Of a stretch of 64,000 bases of DNA, positions 1 through 8,191 are shown piece by piece. The notes under the pieces are model-generated. The model was not told where the DNA came from. It worked only from the letters and a program-made list of their open reading frames with translations, and ran no database searches. The translations under genes and the position numbers were made by a program. Source of the DNA: JABDLO01 sp041749255 (GTDB lineage: Bacteria; Bacteroidota; Bacteroidia; Chitinophagales; Saprospiraceae); contig JBGTBR010000022.1 of assembly GCA_041749255.1 (NCBI GenBank), positions 45,239-109,238 on the forward strand. Direction: 5' to 3'. Within the stretch, counting starts at the first letter, position 1; the number at the start of each line of letters is the position of its first letter.

Positions 1-124
1 AATAACCAGAAACAAATCCAATTAAACCAATACCTAATGGTGTAAGTATGGTTACTAAAATAAATGTTTTTTTAGTGACTCTTGTCAGGTATTCTCTTTT
101 AATAATGATCCAAAGTTTATTCAT
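1..124 (-). CDS. ABC-2 type transporter permease, N-terminal fragment
   Basis: Only the first 41 codons lie in the window; the gene runs off the left edge. The translation starts MNKLWIIIKREYLTRVTKKT and continues into a hydrophobic stretch (FILVTILTPLGIGLIGF), the usual N-terminus of ABC-2/NatB-like permeases: a short basic amphipathic segment with the REYLTRV motif and then the first membrane helix. The ATG overlaps the 3' end of the upstream ATP-binding gene by 8 bases, so the two are almost certainly one exporter operon. The substrate cannot be inferred from this fragment. Confidence 0.85.
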   Translation of the reverse strand, partial: MNKLWIIIKREYLTRVTKKTFILVTILTPLGIGLIGFVSGY

Positions 125-1028
125 GACTTTCTCCTTGTACTTTTTTTATAAAAATTTGATTAAGAGTCGGAAGTATTTCTTTATAGGTTTTGATATGGAT
201 ATCATTTTCAATCAACACCCTCAATAATTCATTTGAGTTATGTCCTTCCCTTATTTGAATAATCCAGTGATTGGGTGATTCTGTAATCACATCAAAATGT
301 TCCCCTCTTATGGAAGAGGGCATTGCACCATCAAACTCCAATAAATATTTGTTTTCTTTATGCTTGTCTTTGATATCGCTCACCTTTCCTTCCAGGATTT
401 TTTTTCCATGATTGATCAAAACAATATCTTCACAAATCTCTTCTACCTGTTCCATTCTATGGGTTGAAAAAATAATGCTTATTCCCTTATCTCTTAATTC
501 TGAAATTTCTTTTTTGATAAGATTGGTATTGACTGGATCAAGCCCGGAAAAAGGTTCGTCAAGGATAAGTAGTTTCGGACCATGCATGACAGTAGCTATA
601 AATTGAATTTTTTGCTGCATTCCCTTTGAGAGTTCTTCTACTTTCTTATTCCACCAATCTCTGATCTCAAATTTATCCATCCAATGAAGAATGGATTTTT
701 TAGCTTCATCATATGGAAGTCCTTTGAGTTGTGCAAGATATAAGAGTTGTTCTCCCACTTTCATTTTCTTATATAACCCCCTTTCCTCAGGCATATACCC
801 AATTTCTGCAGGGTGATTGTTATTCAGTTTTACACCATCCAGAAGCACTTCACCCTCGTCAGCACCTGTAATGGTAGTGATGATTCTGATGATGGAGGTT
901 TTACCCGCACCATTGGGGCCTAATAAACCGAAGATACTTCCTTTCTTTACATCAAAACTGACATCATCGACTGCTGTATTTTTATGATACCGCTTAACGA
1001 TATTTTTTAATGATAAAATTTGCGACAT
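117..1028 (-). CDS. ABC transporter ATP-binding protein (NatA-like exporter)
   Basis: Cytoplasmic ATPase subunit of an ABC-2 exporter, 303 residues from the chosen start. Walker A is GPNGAGKT (residues 37-44), the signature LSKGM (133-137), Walker B LLILDEP (D156, E157) and the switch histidine H189 in STH. About 80 residues beyond the nucleotide-binding domain form the C-terminal extension common in NatA-type proteins. An in-frame ATG lies 24 bases upstream, but MSQILSLKNIVKRY aligns with the normal family N-terminus, so 1028 is preferred. The gene overlaps the downstream permease by 8 bases. The pair is of the sodium/drug-export type by family, but the substrate is unknown. Confidence 0.92.
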   Translation of the reverse strand: MSQILSLKNIVKRYHKNTAVDDVSFDVKKGSIFGLLGPNGAGKTSIIRIITTITGADEGEVLLDGVKLNNNHPAEIGYMPEERGLYKKMKVGEQLLYLAQLKGLPYDEAKKSILHWMDKFEIRDWWNKKVEELSKGMQQKIQFIATVMHGPKLLILDEPFSGLDPVNTNLIKKEISELRDKGISIIFSTHRMEQVEEICEDIVLINHGKKILEGKVSDIKDKHKENKYLLEFDGAMPSSIRGEHFDVITESPNHWIIQIREGHNSNELLRVLIENDIHIKTYKEILPTLNQIFIKKVQGESHE

Positions 1029-1334
1029 ATTAGATCTGTTTTTTTTAATCATGCTTTATAACTTAAGTAAGTTTGACCATGCAAACATTGATAAAATTAA
1101 CAAAAAAGATCAATGTTGAATAGTTAACAAAAGGACAAATTTTACCTTTTACGAACTTACTTTTCCAAATAGGAGTTAAAAAAATGAAATTATACATTTA
1201 TTGCAGCATTTATTATACAGATGGGTTAAAAATTCCAATAAATCGACCCTGGAGCAATGCCAACTTCAAATGTATGAATGTAAGAGTCAATTACCATGAC
1301 TCAATTGACAATCAAATAACCAAAATAAAGAAAG
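1029..1334. other. Divergent intergenic region without a supported gene
   Basis: AT-rich spacer between the leftward ABC operon and the rightward gene at 1335. It must hold both promoters, but no convincing -33/-7 pair was found. An AGGAG sequence at about 1171 precedes an ATG at 1184, which opens a 76-codon frame running out of phase into the next gene; I do not accept that frame as a gene. Confidence 0.5.
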
Positions 1335-2015
1335 ATGAAACAGACATTACTTATTTTTTTAACGAACATGATGATCCTTTCTGGAATGAGTTTACATTCT
1401 CAGGATATTATTGAACAAAAAGCTACTATGAGCCAAGGGCTCCATAATGCCTTTTACATGGAATTGGATGGTGCTTCCAAAAAAGATGCTGAAAAATTGT
1501 GGAAAGATTACTTAAAACCCTTCACAAAAAAAGTAAATTCGAAAAAAGGTGAGTTTGTAACAGATGGGGCTTCTATACCTTTGATCAATGGTAGCTCAGC
1601 ACTTACTATGTACGCCAGCTTCAATGAAGGGGTAAATTTAACCACCATTTATGTTTGGACAGATTTGGGAGGTGTATACCTGAATTCAGAAGATCATCCA
1701 AGTCAATACACTGGATTACAGCGTTTTATGTTAGATTTTTTCAACGTTGTTGAAAAAGAAGTCATTCTTGGAATGCTTAAAGCTGAAGAGAATAATTTAA
1801 AAAATCTTGAAAAGGATTTGGATAAATTGTCAAAGAAAAATGACGGGTTTCACAAAGACATCAGAGATGCACAAGAAAAAATCAAGATGGCTGAAATGAA
1901 TATTCAACAAAATTTGAAAGAGCAGGAAGACATGAATGAAATTATAAAAAAACAAAAGCAAAAAATAGATAAAATAATTCAAATGGTCAACAATGTTGGC
2001 AAGGAATCATATTAA
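1335..2015 (+). CDS. Secreted coiled-coil protein of unknown function
   Basis: 226 residues. A signal peptide (hydrophobic core LLIFLTNMMILSGM, probable cleavage after SLHSQ at about residue 23) indicates export. Residues 35-130 form a compact domain including MELDGASKKDAEKLWKDY and a WTDLGGVYLNSE segment. Residues 145-220 are a long charged heptad-rich helix (runs such as NNLKNLEKDLDKLSKK), very likely a coiled coil. I recognise no catalytic motif or named family; the arrangement resembles conserved Bacteroidota periplasmic proteins without assigned function. It is monocistronic and is followed directly by a strong terminator. Confidence 0.75.
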   Translation: MKQTLLIFLTNMMILSGMSLHSQDIIEQKATMSQGLHNAFYMELDGASKKDAEKLWKDYLKPFTKKVNSKKGEFVTDGASIPLINGSSALTMYASFNEGVNLTTIYVWTDLGGVYLNSEDHPSQYTGLQRFMLDFFNVVEKEVILGMLKAEENNLKNLEKDLDKLSKKNDGFHKDIRDAQEKIKMAEMNIQQNLKEQEDMNEIIKKQKQKIDKIIQMVNNVGKESY

Positions 2016-2040
2016 ATAAAAAAATATATAAAAAAATCTT

Positions 2041-2080
2041 AACAGCCCGGTTGAAAAATTTTCAACCGGGCTGTTTTTTT
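2041..2080 (+). terminator. Intrinsic terminator after the coiled-coil gene
   Basis: A 17-bp perfectly paired stem (AACAGCCCGGTTGAAAA with its complement) closes an almost loop-free hairpin and runs directly into eight Ts. It lies 26 bases after the stop codon of the gene at 1335-2015. Confidence 0.92.
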
Positions 2081-2170
2081 GTATGTCTTTTTTTTGATGT
2101 AATATATATTAAAATAAAACTGCATTCATTTTGGGTTTCATATTAAAAAAATGCATAATTTTATTTATAT

Positions 2171-2200
2171 TAAGGAATTAAAATATATGTTAATTCCTTA
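2171..2200. promoter_or_regulatory. Perfect 11-bp inverted repeat upstream of dnaB
   Basis: TAAGGAATTAA, eight unpaired bases, then TTAATTCCTTA. No T-run follows, so it is not a standard terminator. The symmetry and position about 190 bases before dnaB fit a dimeric repressor operator or an mRNA hairpin. No assigned regulator. Confidence 0.45.
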
Positions 2201-2255
2201 ATGTATTTGTTGGGTTTTCATATTTCGATTTTTGGCAAAAACACGATGTAAAATG

Positions 2256-2264
2256 TTATCCACA
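2256..2264 (+). promoter_or_regulatory. DnaA-box match (TTATCCACA) upstream of dnaB
   Basis: Exact copy of the high-affinity E. coli R1-type DnaA box. A second, relaxed match lies 12 bases downstream on the same strand, and both precede the helicase gene. Binding is inferred from sequence only. Confidence 0.45.
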
Positions 2265-2276
2265 CGGATCTGGCAT

Positions 2277-2285
2277 TTTTCCACA
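2277..2285 (+). promoter_or_regulatory. Relaxed DnaA-box match (TTTTCCACA)
   Basis: Fits the relaxed consensus TTWTNCACA and has the same orientation as the perfect box 21 bases upstream (start to start, two helical turns). On its own it would be weak evidence; the pairing makes it worth noting. Confidence 0.3.
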
Positions 2286-2337
2286 TCAATAGACAGCCAT
2301 AATTTTTTACATCTGCTAAAAAATCAAAATGAAAACA

Positions 2338-2345
2338 TAGATTTG
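2338..2345 (+). promoter_or_regulatory. dnaB: Possible Bacteroidota -7 box for dnaB
   Basis: TAGATTTG matches the Bacteroidota -7 consensus TAnnTTTG and lies 46 bases before the dnaB ATG, giving a leader of roughly 40 nt. No good TTTG -33 partner was found at the usual spacing, so support is limited. Confidence 0.3.
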
Positions 2346-2391
2346 TAATTACATTTTTTTTTAATACGTTTCTAAGGAATTCACTAATCCT

Positions 2392-3918
2392 ATGGCAGAA
2401 GACAGATATACAGTCAGACCCTTGAGTGCTATGCATGGAGGGAAAAAAGATAAAGAGGATATTCATTCCTTGCTTTATGGGCGGGTTCAACCACAAGCCA
2501 TACAACTGGAAGAAGCTATACTCGGTGCTATAATGCTGGATAAAGATGCTTTGCCATCCGTTGTCGAGATTTTAAGGCCTGAAACATTTTATACTCCGGC
2601 ACATCAGGAGATATTTGATGTCATGCTCCAATTGTTTGGCAAATCGCAGGTCATAGATCTGTTAACAGTGCACGAATCATTGAAAAAATTGGATAAACTG
2701 GAAGAAATTGGTGGTATCAATTATCTGATAGAACTCACCAATAAAGTTGCATCCGCTGCAAACATTGAATATCATGCCAGAATCGTGGCGCAAAAGTTTA
2801 TTCAAAGGGAGTTGATACGAATTTCTTCTCTTGTCATTAAAGAATCATTTGAAGACAGTAAAGACGTGCTCGAACTTCTGGATGAAGCAGAGAGAAATCT
2901 ATACGATATTACCGATAAAAACCTGAACACGGGTTATGAAACACTAAGTGCCCTGGCGGTAAAGGCACAAAAGGAAATCGAGATCATTAGTCAAAAAGGA
3001 TCAGAAATCACAGGAGTTCCTACCGGGTTTGCTGATCTGGATAAAATTACACACGGATGGCAGTCTCCAGATCTTATCATTATCGCGGCAAGACCTGGTA
3101 TGGGAAAAACAGCCTTTACCCTTTCATTGGCGAAGAATGCCGCCGAGCACGATTACCCCATAGCTATCTTTTCTCTGGAAATGGCCAATACACAATTGGT
3201 TCAAAGGTTAATCGCCATGGAATCTGAGATTGACAACTCCAAATTGCGCAACGGACAACTCGAGGAGCTTGAGTGGAACAAATTACATAAATCAGTAGAA
3301 AAACTGTCCAACCTTCCCATATATATTGACGATACCCCTGCCATTAATATTTTTGAATTAAGAGCTAAGTGCAGAAGACTCAAACAAAATCACGATATAA
3401 AACTAGTCATTATCGATTACCTTCAGTTGATGACATCTGCCCCCAACGAACGTCGTGGTAACCGGGAGCAGGAGATCAGTTCTATATCCAGGGCACTCAA
3501 AGCATTGGCCAAAGAACTCCAGGTTCCGGTAATTGCCTTGTCTCAGTTATCCAGAGCTGTTGAAACAAGAGGTGGTGAAAAGCGTCCACAACTCTCTGAC
3601 TTACGAGAATCAGGTGCTATAGAGCAGGATGCTGATATTGTTACTTTTATTTATCGGCCGGAATATTACACCCGAAGTGATGAAAGTTTTGAAGGTCCCC
3701 CAGATTTGACAGAGATCATTATATCAAAGCATCGAAACGGATCTCTCGGCACAGTCAATTTGCGTTTTATCAAAGAATTCGTCAAATTTACAAAAATGGA
3801 TGATGGTGGTTTTAATGATATACCTGATTTTGACCCCAATCCTTTTGGTTCAGGCGTTATCACAAGGTCTTCCAAAATGAACGATGAAAAGGATGAAGAT
3901 CCATTAATTCCATTCTAA
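2392..3918 (+). CDS. dnaB: Replicative DNA helicase DnaB
   Basis: Hexameric 5'-3' helicase that unwinds DNA ahead of the replisome and recruits primase. 508 residues, normal length for Bacteroidota DnaB. The N-terminal helical domain (about 33-150) contains EEAILGAIMLD. The RecA-like C-terminal domain has Walker A RPGMGKTA (residues 234-241), the Walker B region LVIIDYLQLM and the DnaB signature LSQLSRAVETR with the conserved DLRESGAIEQDAD. No intein interrupts it. The acidic tail is typical of the family. Its stop overlaps the ATG of the pseudouridine synthase gene by one base, so the two are probably cotranscribed. Confidence 0.97.
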   Translation: MAEDRYTVRPLSAMHGGKKDKEDIHSLLYGRVQPQAIQLEEAILGAIMLDKDALPSVVEILRPETFYTPAHQEIFDVMLQLFGKSQVIDLLTVHESLKKLDKLEEIGGINYLIELTNKVASAANIEYHARIVAQKFIQRELIRISSLVIKESFEDSKDVLELLDEAERNLYDITDKNLNTGYETLSALAVKAQKEIEIISQKGSEITGVPTGFADLDKITHGWQSPDLIIIAARPGMGKTAFTLSLAKNAAEHDYPIAIFSLEMANTQLVQRLIAMESEIDNSKLRNGQLEELEWNKLHKSVEKLSNLPIYIDDTPAINIFELRAKCRRLKQNHDIKLVIIDYLQLMTSAPNERRGNREQEISSISRALKALAKELQVPVIALSQLSRAVETRGGEKRPQLSDLRESGAIEQDADIVTFIYRPEYYTRSDESFEGPPDLTEIIISKHRNGSLGTVNLRFIKEFVKFTKMDDGGFNDIPDFDPNPFGSGVITRSSKMNDEKDEDPLIPF

Positions 3919-4628
3919 TGATGAGATTGAATAAATACATCGCCCATTGTGGAGTTTGTAGCCGACGAAAAGCAGCTGACCTCGTAAAAGCAGGTAAAAT
4001 TACAGTAAATAATGAGGTAGAAATCAATCCGGCTTATGAGGTCAAAGCCAGAGATGTAGTGGCATACATGGGGAAAAAATTAAAGCCGGAAACCAAATTG
4101 GTATATGTATTATTAAATAAACCTAAAAATACCATCACCACCGTACAGGATGATAAAAATCGGCGAACGGTTATGGATCTGATTAAAAACAGAGTAGAGG
4201 AAAGAGTTTTTCCGGTTGGCCGGCTTGATCGAAATACTACAGGATTGTTACTTTTGACCAATGATGGCGATTTGGCCAAAAAACTATCTCACCCAAAGTA
4301 CAAAGTAGTAAAATATTATGAAGTTGCCCTCGACAAAGAATTAATAGAAAGTGACCTGGGAAAAATTCGAAAGGGGCTGGAACTGGAAGACGGTAGTGTC
4401 GAGGTCGACAGCGTAGATTATCTTGCAGGTCGACCAAAAAATGAACTGGGTATTGAAATTCATGTTGGTAAAAACAGGATTGTGAGACGAATATTTGAAC
4501 ATCTCGGATATGAGGTCATTCGGCTCGATAGAACTTATTATGCGGGACTGACGAAAAAAAATCTACCCAGAGGGTGGAGCAGACTCCTCACAAAAAAGGA
4601 GATCATTATGCTAAAGCATTTTGTTTAA
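3918..4628 (+). CDS. rRNA pseudouridine synthase, RsuA/RluB/E/F family
   Basis: Isomerises a specific uridine in ribosomal RNA. 236 residues: an N-terminal S4 RNA-binding domain (about 3-60, LNKYIAHCGVCSRRKAADLV) and a catalytic domain with the diagnostic GRLDRNTTGLLLLTNDG from residue 101, where D104 is the expected catalytic aspartate. The C-terminal GKNRIVRRIFEHLGYEV motif is also typical. Whether it is the RluB, RluE, RluF or RsuA subtype cannot be decided by eye. Two adjacent ATGs occur (3918 and 3921); the first overlaps the dnaB stop. The gene converges on the PAP2-like gene with only 19 bases between them and no clear terminator. Confidence 0.93.
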   Translation: MMRLNKYIAHCGVCSRRKAADLVKAGKITVNNEVEINPAYEVKARDVVAYMGKKLKPETKLVYVLLNKPKNTITTVQDDKNRRTVMDLIKNRVEERVFPVGRLDRNTTGLLLLTNDGDLAKKLSHPKYKVVKYYEVALDKELIESDLGKIRKGLELEDGSVEVDSVDYLAGRPKNELGIEIHVGKNRIVRRIFEHLGYEVIRLDRTYYAGLTKKNLPRGWSRLLTKKEIIMLKHFV

Positions 4629-4647
4629 TTACTTTTGACCATCCATT

Positions 4648-5307
4648 TCAGGTGGTAAAGATAAATGCGATGAATTGAGATACCATACCTATAAATAGGC
4701 CTCCAAAAATTTCCTCTCTGGTGTGAACCTTTAAAAATAATCTACTGGTTAATACTACTCCAACCACTAAAAAAACCAAAGCTAAAACCAATAACATACT
4801 CACTTGAAATAAACCTAAATAAGGAATTTCCATTAAGAATGAACCATAGCTATACCTGGAAGAAATAATGAGAATTCCAAAAAGAAAACCACCCATGCCA
4901 ACTCCATGAAGGGATATCTTCTGAAAAATATTAATAAAAAATGCGAGAAATATAGCAATGATGGTTCCTAATACAACAAATGTGAAAGCAAGGGGTACCT
5001 GTGGATTGCTTTTTATATTTACGAATAACCATAAATAGAATGTGGCTGTGGCAATAATCGGCCCGGTTCTTTCCTGTCGCGATTTCATATCGAGGCTCTG
5101 AATCATTCCCAATTTATTCATGAGAATTATAGAAAGGCCGGGAAAAAACGCAGTCAATAAAAAAGTGGATATAACCAGAAGTCCAAGCATTTTATCATCC
5201 TGAATACCGAAAAGATAGGGGTTTGCCCATATTAATATGAGTAAAATATACAATAGAATAAAAAGTGGATGTGACAGTATAGATATAAACTTGGCTATTC
5301 GGATCAT
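4648..5307 (-). CDS. PAP2-like integral membrane protein
   Basis: 219 residues with about six hydrophobic segments and short loops, an inner-membrane protein. It carries degenerate versions of the three PAP2 phosphatase motifs: KSRQERTGP (residues about 75-83) for KxxxxxxRP, KISLHG for the PSGH region, and SRLFLKVHTREE for SRxxxxxHxxxD, with Glu in place of the final Asp. This suggests phosphatidate or undecaprenyl-pyrophosphate phosphatase ancestry, but activity is uncertain because the second motif lacks the normal PSGH. It lies 21 bases downstream of the PD40/OmpA gene on the same strand and may be cotranscribed with it. Confidence 0.65.
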   Translation of the reverse strand: MIRIAKFISILSHPLFILLYILLILIWANPYLFGIQDDKMLGLLVISTFLLTAFFPGLSIILMNKLGMIQSLDMKSRQERTGPIIATATFYLWLFVNIKSNPQVPLAFTFVVLGTIIAIFLAFFINIFQKISLHGVGMGGFLFGILIISSRYSYGSFLMEIPYLGLFQVSMLLVLALVFLVVGVVLTSRLFLKVHTREEIFGGLFIGMVSQFIAFIFTT

Positions 5308-5328
5308 GCTTTAGAATAAACTCTATTT

Positions 5329-7032
5329 CTATTGATGAATTATGATTTCCACCCTTCTGTTTTTTTTCCTCTCTACTTCGGTCGAATTATCAGTTATGGG
5401 TTTGTCTCCGCCGTATCCGGCAGTCCTCATCCTGGATTCGTCGATTCCCTGATCTATCAGAAATTCTTTTATAGCCATAGATCTCAATCGCGAAAGTTCT
5501 AAATTATCAAGGCGATTTCCTACATTATCAGTGTGTCCTTCAATGGTAATACGTATGTCCGGATATTCTTTTAATGCCGTAGCCAATTGCAATAAAGATG
5601 GATAGGATGCCTTCATAACTTCAGGGCTGGACCGCACAAAATATATGTTGTCCAATACCAATCTGCTTTTTTCTAACAAGTTGATAATGAGAGGTTCTTT
5701 CACCGTAGAAGGGGGTGATTGGTCTAAACTCTCTGATACTTGTGCAAATTCGGGAAGCTGCGTAAATATAGTGATCTCATTTTGGTATTTCTCGAGGTAT
5801 CTCAACTCTTGTGTATCAAAGAAAAATTCTTCCAATAAAATCCCCCTTTTTCGTACACTTATATTTATGGGAATATTTTCATCAATGGATATGATGTATT
5901 GTCCACTTGTGGTTCGAAAAAAACCCAGATCTTCGCCAGTATATGCATTACTCCAGGCTATTTCACCTTGCATAAATTCACCTTTTTCATCTTTAATGCT
6001 GACGATGATATTGACCGGGCGTTCGAGGACTTTATTCTTGTACAACATGGCTGAATATATATCAAAACTTCCTTCTCTATCTGAAGAAAAGTAAATGGTA
6101 TTTTCATCCATACTCACGAAGGGATGATGATCATTGGCTTCCGTATTAATTGGATATCCCAATAATTTCGGCTCGCTCCAGTTTAAATAGGTGTAGTCTA
6201 ACCTTTCCGTATAGTAAATGTCCAGTCCGCCATATCCTCCGGGACGGTTTGAGGCGAAATACAATCTACTTTTATCTCTTGACAAAAAAGGAGCAGATTC
6301 TCTGTGCACTGAATTGATGACATGAGATAATCGTTTGGGTGTACTATACCAGTTATCTAAAACTTTTATACTCACATAAAGATCAAGGTCTCCAAAAGAA
6401 TCGTCTCCTTTCATGGCAAGTACAAGAAGGTGACCATCAGAACTCATATTAAGATGTACCGCATCTCCTTTCGAATAAAAATTGTTGATCCTAATAGGAG
6501 AAGGTAAAGAGTACTGACCATCATCTGAAATTTGGATATAGGAGAACCCTGCTTTAATACCTCCATTAACAGGAAACTCATTGATAATGATATAACCGTT
6601 GTAACTGCTATGCTGCGAACTGATACTGTTGGGAAACGCATTGTTGAGTGGTGAGCCAGGATGATATACAACTCCGGGATCATCTACTTTCACAGCCCAT
6701 ATATCTTGATTAAATGCAGATGAAACGGGATCAATGATCTCTCCGCCGGCGATTTCACCGTAAAGTTTTTTAAGTTTTTCGTTGTACGCTTTTGGCGATA
6801 ATACTTTAGACAGGTCTATTTGCTTTTCTATCAAAGTTCTTTCAAAATCAGGAGAACCGATACGTGTAAAAAAGAGAAGATTTTCATCATGAGACAAAAT
6901 GGGGCAAATTTCATCATATTGGCTTGTATTCACCGCTATTGAATATTTGGTAAGATTGTACTGACAATACAGTACATTCACTTGAAATACAATGAAGCAA
7001 GTGCAAGTTATTTTGAGTTTCTTATTAATCAT
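5329..7032 (-). CDS. PD40 beta-propeller / OmpA-domain outer-membrane protein
   Basis: 567 residues. The N-terminal 24 residues form a signal peptide. Residues about 35-345 contain WD40-like PD40 repeats, each with a D-x-x-x-L/I-Y/F-F-x-S signature (LSHDENLLFFTR, LSRDKSRLYFASNRPGGYGG, VSMDENTIYFSSDREG). A short carboxypeptidase-regulatory-like segment follows (about 345-420). The C-terminal OmpA/MotB peptidoglycan-binding domain spans about 455-567 (ITIEGHTDNVGNRLDNLELS ending in KKNRRVEIII). The architecture matches Bacteroidota proteins that bridge the outer membrane and murein, including T9SS-associated PorE-like proteins, but this one has no obvious TPR region, so I do not assign PorE. 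Confidence 0.88.
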   Translation of the reverse strand: MINKKLKITCTCFIVFQVNVLYCQYNLTKYSIAVNTSQYDEICPILSHDENLLFFTRIGSPDFERTLIEKQIDLSKVLSPKAYNEKLKKLYGEIAGGEIIDPVSSAFNQDIWAVKVDDPGVVYHPGSPLNNAFPNSISSQHSSYNGYIIINEFPVNGGIKAGFSYIQISDDGQYSLPSPIRINNFYSKGDAVHLNMSSDGHLLVLAMKGDDSFGDLDLYVSIKVLDNWYSTPKRLSHVINSVHRESAPFLSRDKSRLYFASNRPGGYGGLDIYYTERLDYTYLNWSEPKLLGYPINTEANDHHPFVSMDENTIYFSSDREGSFDIYSAMLYKNKVLERPVNIIVSIKDEKGEFMQGEIAWSNAYTGEDLGFFRTTSGQYIISIDENIPINISVRKRGILLEEFFFDTQELRYLEKYQNEITIFTQLPEFAQVSESLDQSPPSTVKEPLIINLLEKSRLVLDNIYFVRSSPEVMKASYPSLLQLATALKEYPDIRITIEGHTDNVGNRLDNLELSRLRSMAIKEFLIDQGIDESRMRTAGYGGDKPITDNSTEVERKKNRRVEIIIHQ

Positions 7033-7349
7033 ACCTTCATTATATAAAAATAATATCTAATATATAAAGTATTTTTAATATTGGGGTTATAAAAAATACT
7101 ATACCTTATATATTTTGCTGTATACAAGTTAAATATACAAACTAAAGATGATAATTGGGTGCAAAGATACGGAAATTATACTTTTCATTTCATTTCAATG
7201 CAATCTGAAAAATAGATGGAAGTAATCAATATATAAATATCCCTTTGGTTTCGGTTACCATAATTAAGAAAATTTAAACATTCTTGAGATAACTATTATA
7301 ATATTGGCATCGTTTAAAGAGTAAATTGCAACCTAACATCATCGTCTCA
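7033..7349. other. Divergent promoter region between PD40/OmpA and DUF4294 genes
   Basis: About 317 bp, very AT-rich, with no credible gene. It includes an imperfectly spaced inverted repeat, AGTATTTTT at 7068-7076 and AAAAATACT at 7092-7100, within the leader of the leftward gene. No strong consensus promoter was recognised on either strand. Confidence 0.5.
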
Positions 7350-8078
7350 ATGAGGTATATATTCATTACTCTTTTGCTATTGAAAGTGTCCCTATCAGTA
7401 CAGAGCCAGGAAGTACGGAAAATGATCGGCGAGAGCAAACAAAGGATAGAACTGGATTCTTTAGAAGAATCACAGACTGACACAATCCCCATTAAGAAAT
7501 TAAGGGACGCTTCGGCTATGATCAATGGAAAGATGTATTCTGCCATTGTAACCGATGAAGGCGACACGATCATTATAGCCAATACGCTTACCTATGTAAG
7601 TATAACTTCTATGCGCACCTTCTCGTCAGATGATGAATATCGCAAGTATTTAAAATTCCGTAGATATGCAACCATCGTTTATCCGTATGCCAAAGAAGCC
7701 ATCAGGATTTTTAGAGAGTTAGAATACGCTGAAAATCATTTATCTAAAAAAGAGCGAAAAGCAAGAATAAAGGAGCTGCAGGAAGAACTAAAGAAAGAAT
7801 TTGAAGAACCACTTTCAAAACTTACCAAGTTACAGGGAAAGATTATGCTTAAAATGATAGAGAGGGAGTTGGATATTGCTACCATTGACTTAATTAAAGG
7901 AGTCAAAGGAAGATTTACGGCGTTCTACTGGAATAATTTCAGTAAACTATATACCTACGATCTGAAGGAAGGATATAATGTCGGGAAATACCCTATATTA
8001 GATGCTGTTTTAAGAGACTTTGATCTGGCCACAAAAATTGAAAGTAAAAAAGACCTAAAATACGTTCGTATCAATTAA
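7350..8078 (+). CDS. DUF4294 family exported protein
   Basis: 242 residues from the preferred ATG. That start gives a clean signal peptide (MRYIFITLLLLKVSLSVQSQ), whereas an in-frame start at 7326 adds eight polar residues ahead of it. The body matches the DUF4294 pattern: F-S-S-D-D-E-Y-R-K-Y (about 95-104), the strongly conserved VYPYAKEA (about 112-119), a charged helical linker, and LQGKIMLKMIERE (about 166-178) with a later YDLKEGYNVGKY. DUF4294 proteins are almost confined to Bacteroidota and have no established function. The gene precedes mvaD on the same strand with a 113-bp gap. Confidence 0.85.
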   Translation: MRYIFITLLLLKVSLSVQSQEVRKMIGESKQRIELDSLEESQTDTIPIKKLRDASAMINGKMYSAIVTDEGDTIIIANTLTYVSITSMRTFSSDDEYRKYLKFRRYATIVYPYAKEAIRIFRELEYAENHLSKKERKARIKELQEELKKEFEEPLSKLTKLQGKIMLKMIERELDIATIDLIKGVKGRFTAFYWNNFSKLYTYDLKEGYNVGKYPILDAVLRDFDLATKIESKKDLKYVRIN

Positions 8079-8191
8079 TACAGTATCCCGGATTTAGGTT
8101 TAATGCAAACAAATTATATACTCACAATTATTTCAATGATTCACCAGCCAGGCAAGATTTTTATTGGCATGAACTAAAAATCATCTTTAAC

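Larger units (their letters stand above)
2016..2391. other. dnaB leader region: terminator, inverted repeat, DnaA-box-like sites
   Basis: 376-bp gene-free stretch. In order it holds the terminator of the upstream gene, a perfect 11-bp inverted repeat with an 8-nt centre (2171-2200), two DnaA-box-like 9-mers (2256-2264 and 2277-2285) and a TAnnTTTG promoter-like box at 2338. It is therefore a candidate regulatory region for dnaB rather than empty spacer. Confidence 0.6.

Noticed and set aside
1184..1414. 76-codon rightward frame with an AGGAG upstream of its ATG
   Set aside because: It runs out of phase into the signal-peptide-coding gene at 1335 by about 80 bases and has no signal or motif; Bacteroidota starts rarely depend on AGGAG.
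2016..2391. Replication origin
   Set aside because: Only two DnaA-box-like sites, no cluster and no DNA-unwinding element; dnaA and other usual origin neighbours are absent.
2218..2505. 95-codon leftward frame across the dnaB start
   Set aside because: Overlaps the leader and the first codons of dnaB; no family resemblance. It is a shadow frame.
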